From NCBI RefSeq assembly GCF_009724245.1, contig NZ_WNNK01000010.1:124001-188000 (forward strand): DNA of 64,000 nt, given 5' to 3'. Of the stretch, positions 45,063 through 55,741 are shown piece after piece. How positions within the stretch are numbered: position 1 is the stretch's first letter; the number at the start of each line of letters is the position of its first letter. This DNA comes from Pseudomonas spelaei (GTDB taxonomy: Bacteria; Pseudomonadota; Gammaproteobacteria; Pseudomonadales; Pseudomonadaceae). The translations under genes and the position numbers were made by a program. The notes beneath the pieces were generated by a model. It was not told the DNA's origin. It searched no databases and saw only the letters and a list, made by a program, of their open reading frames with translations.

Positions 45063-46469
45063 TCAGCCCGGATCACGAAACCCTGGATGGAAGTCCTTGG
45101 GCACCGCCACGCTGACGCGACTGTTGGTCGCGATATCAATCCCTTCACTGGCCACTTCGGCCAGAAAGTCGATCTGCTCCGGCGTGATCACGTAAGGCGG
45201 CAGGAAGTACACCACGCTGCCCAGCGGTCGCAGCAGCGCGCCGCGTTCCAGGGCGTGTTCGAATACCTTGAGGCCACGGCGTTCTTGCCACGGGTAAGCG
45301 GCCTTGGTCGCCTTGTCCTGGACCATCTCGATGGCCAGCACCATGCCGGTCTGGCGCACTTCCGACACATGGGGATGATCCACCAGGTGTGCGGTGGCCG
45401 TGGCCATGCGCTGGGCCAGGGCCTTGTTGTTTTCGATGACGTTGTCTTCTTCGAAGATATCCAGGGTCGCGAGGGCCGCCGCGCACGCCAGCGGGTTGCC
45501 GGTGTAGCTGTGGGAGTGCAGGAACGCGCGCAAGGTCGGGTAGTCGTCGTAGAAGGCGCTGTAGACGTCTTCGGTCGTCACCACGGCCGCCAGGGGCAGA
45601 TAGCCGCCGGTCAACGCCTTGGACAGGCAGAGGAAGTCCGGGCGAATACCGGCCTGCTCACAGGCGAACATCGTCCCGGTGCGGCCGAAGCCCACGGCGA
45701 TTTCGTCGTGGATCAGGTGCACGCCATAACGATCGCAGGCTTCGCGCAGCAGCTTGAGGTACACCGGGTGATACATGCGCATGCCGCCGGCGCCCTGGAT
45801 CAGCGGTTCGACGATCACGGCGGCGACGGTGTCGTGGTTTTCGGCCAGGGTCTGCTCCATGGCCAGGAACATGGCGCGCGAATGCTCTTCCCAGCTCATG
45901 CCTTCGGGGCGCAGGTAGCAGTCGGGGCTCGGCACCTTGATGGTGTCCAGCAACAAGGCCTTGTAGGTTTCGGTGAACAGCGGCACATCACCTACCGACA
46001 TCGCGGCGATGGTTTCGCCGTGGTAGCTGTTGGTCAGGGTGACAAAGCGCTTCTTGTTCGGCAGGCCACGGTTGAGCCAATAGTGAAAGCTCATCTTCAG
46101 CGCGACTTCGATACATGACGAACCGTTGTCGGCGTAGAAGCAGCGGGTCAGGCCTTCAGGTGTCATCTTCACCAGGCGCTCGGACAGTTCGATCACCGGC
46201 TGGTGGCTGAAGCCGGCAAGGATCACGTGTTCCAGTTGGTCCACCTGGTCCTTGATACGCTGGTTGATACGCGGGTTGGCGTGGCCAAACACGTTGACCC
46301 ACCAGGAGCTGACGGCATCGAGGTAGCGTTTGCCTTCGAAGTCTTCCAGCCACACGCCTTCACCGCGCTTGATGGGAATCAGCGGCAGTTGCTGGTGGTC
46401 TTTCATCTGGGTGCAGGGATGCCACAGCACCGCAAGGTCGCGTTGCATCCACTGATTATTCAAACCCAT
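45063..46469 (-). CDS. bioA: Adenosylmethionine-8-amino-7-oxononanoate aminotransferase BioA
   Basis: BioA uses SAM as amino donor to make diaminopelargonic acid in biotin synthesis. The 468-residue class III aminotransferase has VWLEDFEGKRYLDAVSSWWVNVFGHANPRIN, FADNGSSC-like FYADNGSSCIEVALKMSFHYW, IHDEIAVGFGRTGTMFACEQAG, and the PLP lysine in FLCLSKALTGGYLPLAAVV. The ATG at 46469 is chosen; an upstream in-frame ATG at 46532 lacks support. It stands apart from other bio genes, as is usual for pseudomonads. Confidence 0.93.
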   Translation of the reverse strand: MGLNNQWMQRDLAVLWHPCTQMKDHQQLPLIPIKRGEGVWLEDFEGKRYLDAVSSWWVNVFGHANPRINQRIKDQVDQLEHVILAGFSHQPVIELSERLVKMTPEGLTRCFYADNGSSCIEVALKMSFHYWLNRGLPNKKRFVTLTNSYHGETIAAMSVGDVPLFTETYKALLLDTIKVPSPDCYLRPEGMSWEEHSRAMFLAMEQTLAENHDTVAAVIVEPLIQGAGGMRMYHPVYLKLLREACDRYGVHLIHDEIAVGFGRTGTMFACEQAGIRPDFLCLSKALTGGYLPLAAVVTTEDVYSAFYDDYPTLRAFLHSHSYTGNPLACAAALATLDIFEEDNVIENNKALAQRMATATAHLVDHPHVSEVRQTGMVLAIEMVQDKATKAAYPWQERRGLKVFEHALERGALLRPLGSVVYFLPPYVITPEQIDFLAEVASEGIDIATNSRVSVAVPKDFHPGFRDPG

Positions 46470-46750
46470 GGTCATTCTCCTCGAAGCGGCTCGCAACCTG
46501 TGCGGGCGAAACAATCGCGCAAGCCTATGCAATGCCAGGCTGTGTCACAACCCATTGCGCGCTTGAAGGCGCAATTGGTACTAAAAGCAGGACGGTCTGT
46601 CACGTTTCTCCTGAATAGTCCTTAATCCCTGGTTAATTTACTGTTCATACGCTCAAGATCGTATTTCTCGATATTTCAAAGCGAAATTTTGGGCTTTAAT
46701 TCGATAGGTAAACCGCTAGTCTTGGGCGCAGCTCTTACGGGATTGGGTAC

Positions 46751-47302
46751 ATGCAACTACGTAATTCATCGGCCCGCTACGGATGGGTCAGCATTGTTTT
46801 GCACTGGGGCATCGCCCTGGTGGTGTTTGGTTTGTTCGCGTTGGGCTTGTGGATGGTCGGTCTCGACTACTACAGCGCCTGGCGTAAAGACGCCCCCGAC
46901 TTGCACAAAAGCATTGGCATCACGTTGTTCGCCATCATGCTGGTGCGGATCGTCTGGCGCTTGATCAGCCCGCCACCACCTCCGCTTGCCAGCTATAGCC
47001 GCATGACTCGTATAGGTGCAGCATTTGGCCACGCGTTCCTTTATCTCGGGCTGTTTGCCGTGATGATTGCCGGTTACCTGATTTCCACCGCAGACGGTGT
47101 CGGGATTCCGGTGTTTGGCCTGTTTGAAATTCCTGCGCTGGTTTCCGGTCTACCGGACCAGGCAGACGTAGCCGGCGTGGTGCATTTGTACCTGGCTTGG
47201 GTGCTGGTGGTGTTTGCCGGTCTCCATGGCGTGGCTGCTCTGAAACACCACTTTATTGATCGTGATGCGACCCTGGTTCGTATGCTGGGGCGCAAAGCCT
47301 GA
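46751..47302 (+). CDS. Cytochrome b561 (CybB-like)
   Basis: The 183-residue membrane protein has four helices with the b-type heme histidines in about the expected places: [22 protein letters not shown] (helix 1), [22 protein letters not shown] (helix 2), [21 protein letters not shown] (helix 3) and [25 protein letters not shown] (helix 4). It passes electrons between the quinone pool and periplasmic partners. yceI starts 32 bases downstream, a common pairing. The 281-base gap to bioA holds no other gene. Confidence 0.9.
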   Translation: MQLRNSSARYGWVSIVLHWGIALVVFGLFALGLWMVGLDYYSAWRKDAPDLHKSIGITLFAIMLVRIVWRLISPPPPPLASYSRMTRIGAAFGHAFLYLGLFAVMIAGYLISTADGVGIPVFGLFEIPALVSGLPDQADVAGVVHLYLAWVLVVFAGLHGVAALKHHFIDRDATLVRMLGRKA

Positions 47303-47334
47303 TGTTCAACCTCGACTCACAAGGAATAGAAAGC

Positions 47335-47934
47335 ATGTTGAAAAAGACTCTCGCCGCTCTGGCCATCGGTTCTGCTCTGCTGACTGCCGGTCAGGCGATG
47401 GCAGCTGATTACGTGATCGACAAGGAAGGCCAGCACGCCTTCGTCGACTTCAAGATCAGCCACTTGGGCTACAGCTACATCACCGGTACCTTCAAGGACC
47501 TGGACGGCAAGTTCAGCTTTGATGCTGCCAAGCCTGAAGATGCCAAGATTGAAGTTAACGTTCGCACCGCCAGTGTTTTCAGTAACCACGCCGAGCGCGA
47601 CAAGCACGTCAACAGCAAGGACTTCCTGGAGTCGGGCAAATTCCCTGACGCCAAGTTCGTGTCCACCAGCGTCAAGCCAACCGGTAAGAATGCTGATGGC
47701 AAGCAGACTGCTGATGTGACCGGTGACCTGACTTTCCACGGTGTGACCAAGCCAATCGTGGTCAAGGCAACCTTCCTGGGTGAAGGCAAGGATCCATGGG
47801 GTGGCTACCGTGCCGGTTTTGAAGGCACCACCAACATCAGCCGCAAGGAATTCAACAAGGATGGTATGGACGTTGGTCCACAGTCCGACAACGTTCAGTT
47901 GTACATCACGTTTGAAGGTGTGAAAGCGAAGTAA
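47335..47934 (+). CDS. YceI-family periplasmic protein
   Basis: The 199-residue protein has a signal peptide ([23 protein letters not shown]) and a YceI lipocalin-like barrel that binds isoprenoid lipids such as polyprenols: [36 protein letters not shown] at the start and [22 protein letters not shown] near the end. The ATG at 47335 matches the signal peptide; an earlier in-frame start at 47302 does not. Cytochrome b561 upstream suggests a quinone-linked role. Confidence 0.92.
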   Translation: MLKKTLAALAIGSALLTAGQAMAADYVIDKEGQHAFVDFKISHLGYSYITGTFKDLDGKFSFDAAKPEDAKIEVNVRTASVFSNHAERDKHVNSKDFLESGKFPDAKFVSTSVKPTGKNADGKQTADVTGDLTFHGVTKPIVVKATFLGEGKDPWGGYRAGFEGTTNISRKEFNKDGMDVGPQSDNVQLYITFEGVKAK

Positions 47935-47953
47935 TTTTCGCTGCGTCAATGAT

Positions 47954-47980
47954 AAACGCCGACCTCAGGGTCGGCGTTTT
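47954..47980. terminator. Bidirectional hairpin terminator (yceI / LysR)
   Basis: AAACGCCGACCTCAGGGTCGGCGTTTT forms an 8-10 bp GC stem with a short loop and T runs at both ends. It lies between the convergent yceI and LysR genes, so it can serve both. Confidence 0.85.
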
Positions 47981-47992
47981 GCTGTCGATCTT

Positions 47993-48877
47993 TTATAGGT
48001 TGCCTTGGTACTCGGCGACCTGTCCTTTGAGCCACACCAGTAATGATGATATTTGGATTGATCGTTTGCTGTCGGTGGGCCAGACCAGAAAGTATCGTGA
48101 TGAATGCTCTGGTTCCACATCAGTCAGTTTGACCAATTCCCCGCGCTCAATCAGCGCCTGGGCAATCGAGCGTCGGGTCAGTGCAATACCGTAACCCAGC
48201 TTGACGGCCTCAAGCAGTAATGTGGAGTCGGTGAATTCCAGAATGGAGGGCGGGCGTTGACCGTCGATTCCTGCAGCGCTGAGCCAGACCGGCCAGCTTT
48301 CACTGGCATGCAGCAGGGGTTGTTCCAGTACGGCCTGCGCAGTGGTTGGCAGTGCACCGCCGTTGAATCCGGGAGCGGCGACTACCAGCAATGAATCAAC
48401 CATCAGGGGTTCGCAATGCACATCGGGCCATTGGCCGTGACCGAAGCGGATTGCACAATCCACCAGCCCCTGCTCAAAACCGACAAACTCCATGGTGGAG
48501 GCCAGTTTAAGGTGCAGGTTGGGGTTGGCGTTCATGAAGCCTTTGAGCCGAGGCAGTAGCCAAAACAGGCCATACGAGGGCAGGACCGACACGGTCAGTT
48601 GTGCATGCTTGGCCTTCGCCTGAAGCCTCTCGGTGACCCCGGCGATCTCTCCCAGCGCCTGTCGGATCTGATAGGCGTAGACACGGCCCTCATCGGTCAA
48701 CACCAATGAGCGCCCGCTGCGCGTGACCAGTGCCACGTCGAGGTACTCTTCCAGAGAGCGGATCTGATGGCTGACGGCACTGTGGGTGACATGCAGTTCC
48801 AGCGCAGCCTGGCTCACCTTGCCCAATCGGGCGAGTGCTTCAAAGGCCCGCAATGCGGCGAGGGGAGGGAGCTTCAA
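47993..48877 (-). CDS. LysR-family regulator (GcvA-like)
   Basis: The 294-residue protein begins MKLPPLAALRAFEALARLGKVSQAALELHVTHSAVSHQIRSLEEYL, the GcvA-type LysR helix-turn-helix, followed by an effector domain (LTVSVLPSYGLFWLLPRLKGF, CAIRFGHGQWPDVHCEPL). It is divergent from the NTF2-like gene at 49002 across 124 AT-rich bases, so it may control that gene. Ligand unknown. Confidence 0.87.
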   Translation of the reverse strand: MKLPPLAALRAFEALARLGKVSQAALELHVTHSAVSHQIRSLEEYLDVALVTRSGRSLVLTDEGRVYAYQIRQALGEIAGVTERLQAKAKHAQLTVSVLPSYGLFWLLPRLKGFMNANPNLHLKLASTMEFVGFEQGLVDCAIRFGHGQWPDVHCEPLMVDSLLVVAAPGFNGGALPTTAQAVLEQPLLHASESWPVWLSAAGIDGQRPPSILEFTDSTLLLEAVKLGYGIALTRRSIAQALIERGELVKLTDVEPEHSSRYFLVWPTDSKRSIQISSLLVWLKGQVAEYQGNL

Positions 48878-49001
48878 TAGGTGAATTCCATTTACATAAA
48901 AGGCTAATAATAGCCGCTATACCTGAACAAGTGCGCTGCTGATAATTAATGGTGTGTGCTTCATTTAAATAACACGCCGTTAAAACATCAGGGAGACAAG
49001 T

Positions 49002-49376
49002 ATGGTTATTCATGAAATTCAGAGCATGTTGAAAGAGTATTTTGATGTGTTGCAAACCCAGGATTTAAATAAATTCGATCAGGTTTTTCATCCTGGCTCG
49101 GTGCTGTATTCCGCGCAGGATGGGCAAGTGACCGTACGCCCCTTCGCCGAGTATCGTGCCATGGTTCAGGGCCGAAAGTCGCCCCAGGAAGGTGATTTTG
49201 CTCGATTGGACGAGGTGTTGATGATTGATGTGATGTCTGCGGAAATGGCCATGGTCAAAGTTCGCCTGCGCCTGTTCGATAACATCATGGTGGATTACTT
49301 GAACTTGATGAAAGTTGACGGCCGTTGGACTGTTTTTGCCAAGCTCTTTCATAAGGTGGGTGTGGCTGTCGATTAA
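49002..49376 (+). CDS. NTF2-like (SnoaL/lumazine-binding-type) protein
   Basis: The 124-residue protein has the cone-shaped NTF2 pattern: an N-terminal helix pair (IHEIQSMLKEYFDVLQTQDLNKFDQVFHPGSVLYS), then strands ending in VDYLNLMKVDGRWTVFAKLFHKV. Such proteins bind or convert small molecules; no catalytic set can be named. The ribosome site GGGAG precedes the ATG. Its AT-rich start region differs from neighbours. A terminator follows directly. Confidence 0.8.
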   Translation: MVIHEIQSMLKEYFDVLQTQDLNKFDQVFHPGSVLYSAQDGQVTVRPFAEYRAMVQGRKSPQEGDFARLDEVLMIDVMSAEMAMVKVRLRLFDNIMVDYLNLMKVDGRWTVFAKLFHKVGVAVD

Positions 49377-49395
49377 CAAGAAAAGAGCCAGATGT

Positions 49396-49430
49396 AAAAA
49401 CGCCCCGAACGTGTCGGGGCGTTTTTTTTT
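49396..49430. terminator. Strong bidirectional terminator
   Basis: AAAAACGCCCCGAACGTGTCGGGGCGTTTTTTTTT: a 9-bp GC-rich stem with a small loop, a nine-T tail rightward and an A run (T run on the other strand) leftward. It lies between the convergent NTF2-like and RhlE-type genes and can serve both. Confidence 0.93.
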
Positions 49431-49441
49431 GCTCTAAAAAC

Positions 49442-51325
49442 TCAGCGGTTGCGGGTCAGCAGCGCTGGTTTTTCACCGCGAGGACGGCCTGGCAATTGAT
49501 CCAACTGCTCAGGTGTCAGGGTCCGATCGCTTTTCGACTCTTTGTGAATGATCTTCGGCGCAGGGCCGCCGCGCGGGTTTTGCACGGCGGGCTCTGACAA
49601 ACGTGGTTGATCATCACGGGCCGGGCGACGGTTGCGCGACTCTTCGCGACGGGCTTGACCGTCACGAGGTGCACCGTTGCGTGGGCCGCTGCGCTTGGCC
49701 GGTGGAGTGCCGGTAGTGGCGCCGTTGCTGCTGCGCGGACCGTTCTGGCGCCCTTGTGGCTGGCCGGTGCCGGTGCGTGGAGCACCTGCACCTGCACCCG
49801 GTGCCGGGGCACCTGGACGACGGCCACGGCCCTGGGCCGGTTTGGCCTGGGGCACGTAGTCAACGCGGTTACCGAAGTTGTCCACATCGTCGTCGAGGAA
49901 CTCGTCCGGTGCACGGTCAGCGGCAGCGCGTGGAGGCTGGCTCGGCTGGCGCTGTTCGCGGGCCGGGGTGCCTTCACGTGGCTTTTGCTCACGGGCCGGG
50001 CGTTCGCCACGGGCAGCGGCAGGTTTGTCCTTGCCACCCTTGTCCTTGCCTTTGTCTTTACGACCGCCACCACCACCGCCGCCGTTCGGGCCATCGCCCT
50101 TCGGACCGCGTGGGTTGTTGCGTGGGTTACGCACGTCCGGACGCTCGCGCACTTCCGGCTTCTCGGCTTCCACGGCGCTGGAATCGAAGCCCATCAGGTC
50201 GCCGTCGGCGATTTTCTGCTTGGTCATGCGTTCGATGCTTTTGAGCAGCTTCTCTTCGTCCGGTGCGACCAGGGAAATGGCCTCGCCCGAACGACCGGCA
50301 CGGCCAGTACGGCCGATACGGTGTACGTAGTCTTCGTCGACGTTTGGCAGTTCGAAGTTGACCACGTGCGGCAGTTGGTCGATATCCAGGCCGCGAGCGG
50401 CGATATCGGTGGCAACCAGGATGCGTACGCTACCGGCCTTGAAGTCGGCCAGGGCTTTGGTCCGCGCGTTCTGGCTCTTGTTGCCGTGGATGGCGACGGC
50501 GGTGAGGCCGTGCTTGTCCAGGTACTCGGCCAGGCGGTTGGCGCCATGCTTGGTGCGGGTGAAGACCAGGACCTGTTCCCAGGCGCCAGCGGTAATCAGG
50601 TGCGCCAGCAGCGAACGTTTGTGGCTGGCCGGCAGACGGAATACGCGCTGCTCGATGCGCTCGACCGTGGTGTTCGGCGGCGTGACTTCAATGCGCTCGG
50701 GGTTGTGCAACAACTTGCCCGCCAAAGCGGTGATGTCGTTGGAGAACGTCGCCGAGAACAGCAGGTTCTGGCGCTTGGCCGGCAGGCGCGCGAGCACTTT
50801 CTTCACGTCATGGACAAAGCCCATGTCGAGCATGCGGTCGGCTTCGTCCAGCACGAGGATTTCCACGTGGGACAGGTCGACGCTGCCTTGGCCGCACAGG
50901 TCGAGCAAGCGGCCAGGGCAGGCCACCAGTACGTCGACACCACGGGACATGGCCTGAACCTGTGGGTTCATGCCGACGCCGCCGAAGATGCAGGCGCTGA
51001 CGAACTTCAAGTCGCGGGCATACAGCTTGAAGCTGTCATGTACCTGGGCGGCGAGTTCGCGGGTAGGGGTCAGGACCAGTACGCGCGGTTGGCGCGGGCC
51101 GTGACGCTGGGATTTGTCCGGGTGACCGTTGGGGAACAACCGCTCCAGGATCGGAAGGGCGAAGCCGCCGGTTTTACCAGTACCTGTCTGTGCCGCAACC
51201 ATCAGGTCGCGACCTTGCAACACGGCGGGGATAGCCCGCTGTTGCACCGGAGTAGGCTCGGTATAGCCCGCTGCCTCGATGGCGCGGACTAAAGCCTCGG
51301 AGAGACCGAGGGAAGCAAAGGACAT
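49442..51325 (-). CDS. rhlE: DEAD-box RNA helicase, RhlE type, with long basic tail
   Basis: The 627-residue protein has all DEAD-box motifs in the first 380 residues: Q motif ([13 protein letters not shown]), [39 protein letters not shown], and [13 protein letters not shown]. Residues from about 400 to 627 are a low-complexity tail rich in R, G, P, K and A ([20 protein letters not shown] and similar), probably disordered and RNA-binding. It unwinds RNA in ribosome assembly or mRNA decay. An approximately 215-base leader precedes the ATG if the candidate promoter at 51533-51541 is right. Confidence 0.92.
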   Translation of the reverse strand: MSFASLGLSEALVRAIEAAGYTEPTPVQQRAIPAVLQGRDLMVAAQTGTGKTGGFALPILERLFPNGHPDKSQRHGPRQPRVLVLTPTRELAAQVHDSFKLYARDLKFVSACIFGGVGMNPQVQAMSRGVDVLVACPGRLLDLCGQGSVDLSHVEILVLDEADRMLDMGFVHDVKKVLARLPAKRQNLLFSATFSNDITALAGKLLHNPERIEVTPPNTTVERIEQRVFRLPASHKRSLLAHLITAGAWEQVLVFTRTKHGANRLAEYLDKHGLTAVAIHGNKSQNARTKALADFKAGSVRILVATDIAARGLDIDQLPHVVNFELPNVDEDYVHRIGRTGRAGRSGEAISLVAPDEEKLLKSIERMTKQKIADGDLMGFDSSAVEAEKPEVRERPDVRNPRNNPRGPKGDGPNGGGGGGGRKDKGKDKGGKDKPAAARGERPAREQKPREGTPAREQRQPSQPPRAAADRAPDEFLDDDVDNFGNRVDYVPQAKPAQGRGRRPGAPAPGAGAGAPRTGTGQPQGRQNGPRSSNGATTGTPPAKRSGPRNGAPRDGQARREESRNRRPARDDQPRLSEPAVQNPRGGPAPKIIHKESKSDRTLTPEQLDQLPGRPRGEKPALLTRNR

Positions 51326-51532
51326 GAGTAATCCTGTTTTAGTTAGGGCTTGGCCCAGAGGGATAGTCTTGCCTGGCGCGAATGGCGTTTAGATGAACGC
51401 AATCCCGTCCGGTCCTGCTGGGGCTGGCAGGCACCTCGATGGCTCGCGCGGGGCTGGAAAGCTGCGCAGTAGCGGGTTCGGGTGTCTTTTGCAGACCCAA
51501 GCGTCCGGGCGTAAGCCTGGCGGAAAGGCCGG

Positions 51533-51541
51533 AGTATAACA
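51533..51541 (-). promoter_or_regulatory. Candidate extended -10 promoter for the helicase gene
   Basis: On the minus strand the sequence reads TGTTATACT, an extended -10 (TGnTATACT). No good -35 stands 17 bases upstream, which extended -10 sites can do without. It would give a leader of about 200 bases before the helicase start at 51325, typical of cold-regulated helicase genes. Confidence 0.4.
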
Positions 51542-51547
51542 GAGCAA

Positions 51548-52351
51548 TCACTGCGCGCTGCTTTCCTGCTGCTCAACGGTTTGCACAGGCCCGGGCAATG
51601 CGGCTGTTTCACTGTTTGCACTGGCATATTTAGCGCTCAAGGCCGCGTAGGCGGGCTCTTGCTTGAAGCGTTTGAGTTCGGCGCCAAAGCGTTGTACCAG
51701 CAGGTCCATGCCCGCACCCCGGCGTACGGCGAGGAATTGCTGCTGGCGGCTGACCACCGTCGGGGCCTGGCTGACCTTGTGTTCCAGCCCAAGCTGCTTG
51801 ACCAGATGCTGACCCACCCGTCGATCAGTAATCAGCAAATCGATGCGCCCGCGCAGTAATTTGCCGAAGTTGGCCTCATGGCTGGGGGCCGGCTCGTGGT
51901 TGAACAGGGTGGAATCGCTGAATTGCGGGCTATAGAGGTAGCCCGGCGAGGTGCCGATGGTCAGGCCGCGCAGGTCATCAAGTGTCTGGAACGTGTGTGG
52001 GCGCTCGTTGGCGTAGAACAGCACGAATTCGACTTGGGACAGCGGCTCGCTGGGGTAGAGCAGCATGGCGTCCCGTTCATGGCTATGGAAAATATCCAGC
52101 GCACCGTCGGCCTGGCCCTGGTCGAGCATGGCCAGGCAACGTTTCCAGGGCAGGAACTGCCATTGCACATCGATACCCAGGCGCTGAAAGACGATCACAG
52201 TGGTTTCGTAATCCAGCCCGCGCATGGTGCCGTTTTCTTCGTATACGTAAGGTGCCCAGGGCTCGGTGACAATGCGCAGTTTCTCGCCTTGGGCGGTCAG
52301 GCTCAGGCAAGCAAAAAGAACGGCTGTCAACAGCTGGAGAATGACGGGCAT
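51548..52351 (-). CDS. Periplasmic substrate-binding protein (family 3 SBP), orphan
   Basis: The 267-residue protein has a signal peptide (MPVILQLLTAVLFACLSLTAQG) and an SBP_bac_3 fold: LRIVTEPWAPYVYEENGTMRGLDYETTVIVFQRLGIDVQWQFLPWKRCLAMLDQGQADGAL at the N-terminus and a later RIDLLITDRRVGQHLVKQLG. Residues and length fit the polar amino-acid type, but single-gene members in Pseudomonas often have signalling or unknown roles. No permease or ATPase is adjacent. Confidence 0.85.
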   Translation of the reverse strand: MPVILQLLTAVLFACLSLTAQGEKLRIVTEPWAPYVYEENGTMRGLDYETTVIVFQRLGIDVQWQFLPWKRCLAMLDQGQADGALDIFHSHERDAMLLYPSEPLSQVEFVLFYANERPHTFQTLDDLRGLTIGTSPGYLYSPQFSDSTLFNHEPAPSHEANFGKLLRGRIDLLITDRRVGQHLVKQLGLEHKVSQAPTVVSRQQQFLAVRRGAGMDLLVQRFGAELKRFKQEPAYAALSAKYASANSETAALPGPVQTVEQQESSAQ

Positions 52352-52481
52352 GCCCTGAGGTTACGACTGTCTCAGGCTAAAGAGAAGCTCTGGAACGGGG
52401 ATCTTCGAGCATCAATACTGAACTTTTATTGCGCCGCCAGCCCTTGGGTGAATAAGGGCCGGTGGGGCAGGGAGGCAAGTA

Positions 52482-53333
52482 TCAGCGGGGCAGCTTGAGG
52501 TTGTTCCACACCGCCAGGCTCGGTTCGGCCTGGTTCAGGGTGTAGAAGTGCAACCCTGGGGCGCCGCCTTGCAGCAGACGCTCGCACATTTGGGTGATGA
52601 CCTGTTCGCCGAACGCCTGGATGCTCTTGACGTCATCGCCGTAGGCTTCCAGTTGTTTGCGAACCCAGCGTGGGATTTCCGCGCCACAGGCATCAGAGAA
52701 GCGCGCCAGCTTGCTGTAGTTGGTGATAGGCATGATGCCCGGCACGATCGGAATGTTCACACCCATGGCCCGTACACGCTCGACGAAGTAGAAGTAGCTG
52801 TCGGCGTTGAAGAAGTACTGGGTGATCGCACTGTTGGCGCCGGCGTTGGCCTTGCGCACGAAGTTCTGCAGATCGTCTTCGAAGTTGCGCGCCTGGGGGT
52901 GCATCTCCGGGTAAGCGGCCACTTCGATATGGAAGTGATCACCGGTCTCTTCACGAATGAAACTCACCAGATCATTGGCGTAGCGCAGCTCACCGCTGGC
53001 CATGCCCATGCCGGACGGCAGGTCGCCGCGCAGAGCGACGATGCGCTGGATGCCAGCACTTTTGTACTGGGTCAGCAGGCTGCGCAGGTCAGCCTTACTG
53101 TCGCCCACGCAGGACAAATGCGGAGCGGCCGGGACTTTGACTTCGCTTTCCAGCTGCAGCACGGTGTTGATCGTGCGGTCACGGGTCGAGCCACCGGCAC
53201 CGTAGGTGCAGGAGAAGAAATCGGGGTTGTAGCTGGCCAACTGACGGGCAGTGGCGAGCAGTTTTTCATGCCCAGCATCGGTCTTGGTCGGGAAGAACTC
53301 GAAGCTGTAGCGACGGTCTTGGGACATGGTCAT
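52482..53333 (-). CDS. metF: 5,10-methylenetetrahydrofolate reductase MetF
   Basis: MetF makes 5-methyl-THF, the methyl donor for methionine synthase. The 283-residue TIM barrel has YSFEFFPTKTDAGHEKL at the start, SCTYGAGGSTRDRT, HLSCVGDSKADLRSLL, and NAGANSAITQYFFNADSYFYFVERV, with FAD and folate contacts. Start is ATG at 53333 or, two codons later, at 53327. It lies next to ahcY in the same direction, separated by a REP pair, which joins the two ends of the methyl cycle. Confidence 0.94.
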   Translation of the reverse strand: MTMSQDRRYSFEFFPTKTDAGHEKLLATARQLASYNPDFFSCTYGAGGSTRDRTINTVLQLESEVKVPAAPHLSCVGDSKADLRSLLTQYKSAGIQRIVALRGDLPSGMGMASGELRYANDLVSFIREETGDHFHIEVAAYPEMHPQARNFEDDLQNFVRKANAGANSAITQYFFNADSYFYFVERVRAMGVNIPIVPGIMPITNYSKLARFSDACGAEIPRWVRKQLEAYGDDVKSIQAFGEQVITQMCERLLQGGAPGLHFYTLNQAEPSLAVWNNLKLPR

Positions 53334-53391
53334 ACCCTGGGGAACTCGAAAGCCTGAAAGGCATACACAATCGATGTGGGCACCGGGCTTG

Positions 53392-53480
53392 TGTGGGAGC
53401 CGGGCTTGCCCGCGATGCAGGCACCTCGGTGTTACAGCGATACCGAGGTGATGCTATCGCAGGCAAGCCAGCTCCCACAT
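53392..53480. repeat. REP-type inverted repeat
   Basis: TGTGGGAGCCGGGCTTGCCC at the left faces GGCAAGCCAGCTCCCACA at the right, with the inner CACCTCGGT / ACCGAGGTG pair. It lies between ahcY and metF, both leftward, so it is inside a possible operon. Confidence 0.85.
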
Positions 53481-53503
53481 GAAGCCGGCGCCTGCAAGGT
53501 CGA

Positions 53504-55171
<1,668 letters not shown>

Positions 55172-55239
55172 TCATAGAGCTTGGGGCCGGCCTCTGCCAT
55201 GATGTTGCCCATCATTCGGCAAGACGCTTTGGAGTGACC

Positions 55240-55644
55240 ATGAACTTCCACACCCGCAAATGGGTAAAACCCGAAGACCTCAACCCCAACGGCACCCTGT
55301 TCGGTGGCAGCCTGCTGCGCTGGATCGACGAAGAGGCCGCGATTTACGCCATCGTTCAACTGGGTAACCAGCGGGTGGTGACCAAATACATCTCCGAAAT
55401 CAACTTCGTCAGCGCCTCGCGCCAGGGCGATATCATCGAACTGGGCATCACTGCCACTGAGTTCGGTCGTACCTCGATTACCTTGACTTGCGAAGTGCGC
55501 AACAAGATCACCCGCAAAAGTATCCTGACCGTTGAAAAAATGGTCTTCGTCAACCTGGGTGAAGATGGCCTTCCGGCACCGCATGGCCGAACCGAGATCA
55601 AGTACGTGAAGGATCAGTTCCAGGAAGACGGCATCAGCGAATAA
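55240..55644 (+). CDS. Hotdog-fold acyl-CoA thioesterase
   Basis: The 134-residue protein is a single hotdog domain of the YciA-like acyl-CoA thioesterase group: NPNGTLFGGSLLRWIDEEAAIYAIVQLGNQRVVTKYISEINFVSASRQGDIIELG, with the catalytic acid in the LRWIDEEA helix. It hydrolyses acyl-CoA to free acid and CoA. The ATG at 55240 (GGAG nearby) fits the family length; the in-frame extension to 55105 does not. The gene is divergent from ahcY; the shared gap holds the riboswitch and both promoters. Confidence 0.9.
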   Translation: MNFHTRKWVKPEDLNPNGTLFGGSLLRWIDEEAAIYAIVQLGNQRVVTKYISEINFVSASRQGDIIELGITATEFGRTSITLTCEVRNKITRKSILTVEKMVFVNLGEDGLPAPHGRTEIKYVKDQFQEDGISE

Positions 55645-55652
55645 GTCAGTGC

Positions 55653-55680
55653 CGGAATGATTGTTAACCAAATCATTCCG
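55653..55680 (+). terminator. Perfect 10-bp inverted repeat after the thioesterase gene
   Basis: CGGAATGATT (55653-55662) and AATCATTCCG (55671-55680) pair across an 8-base loop. The following bases (GGTGGATCTTTTCC) have only a short T run, so it may be a weak terminator or an operator for the patatin gene that starts 61 bases further. Confidence 0.45.
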
Positions 55681-55741
55681 GGTGGATCTTTTCCGGGCTC
55701 TCTCGTCACTCAGGACTACACCCTGTAGAGAGAGTCCACGG

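Noticed and set aside
49607..51292. 561-codon open frame on the + strand
   Set aside because: It is the antisense of the RhlE-type helicase; its composition mirrors the GC-rich tail and it has no ribosome site or recognisable domain.
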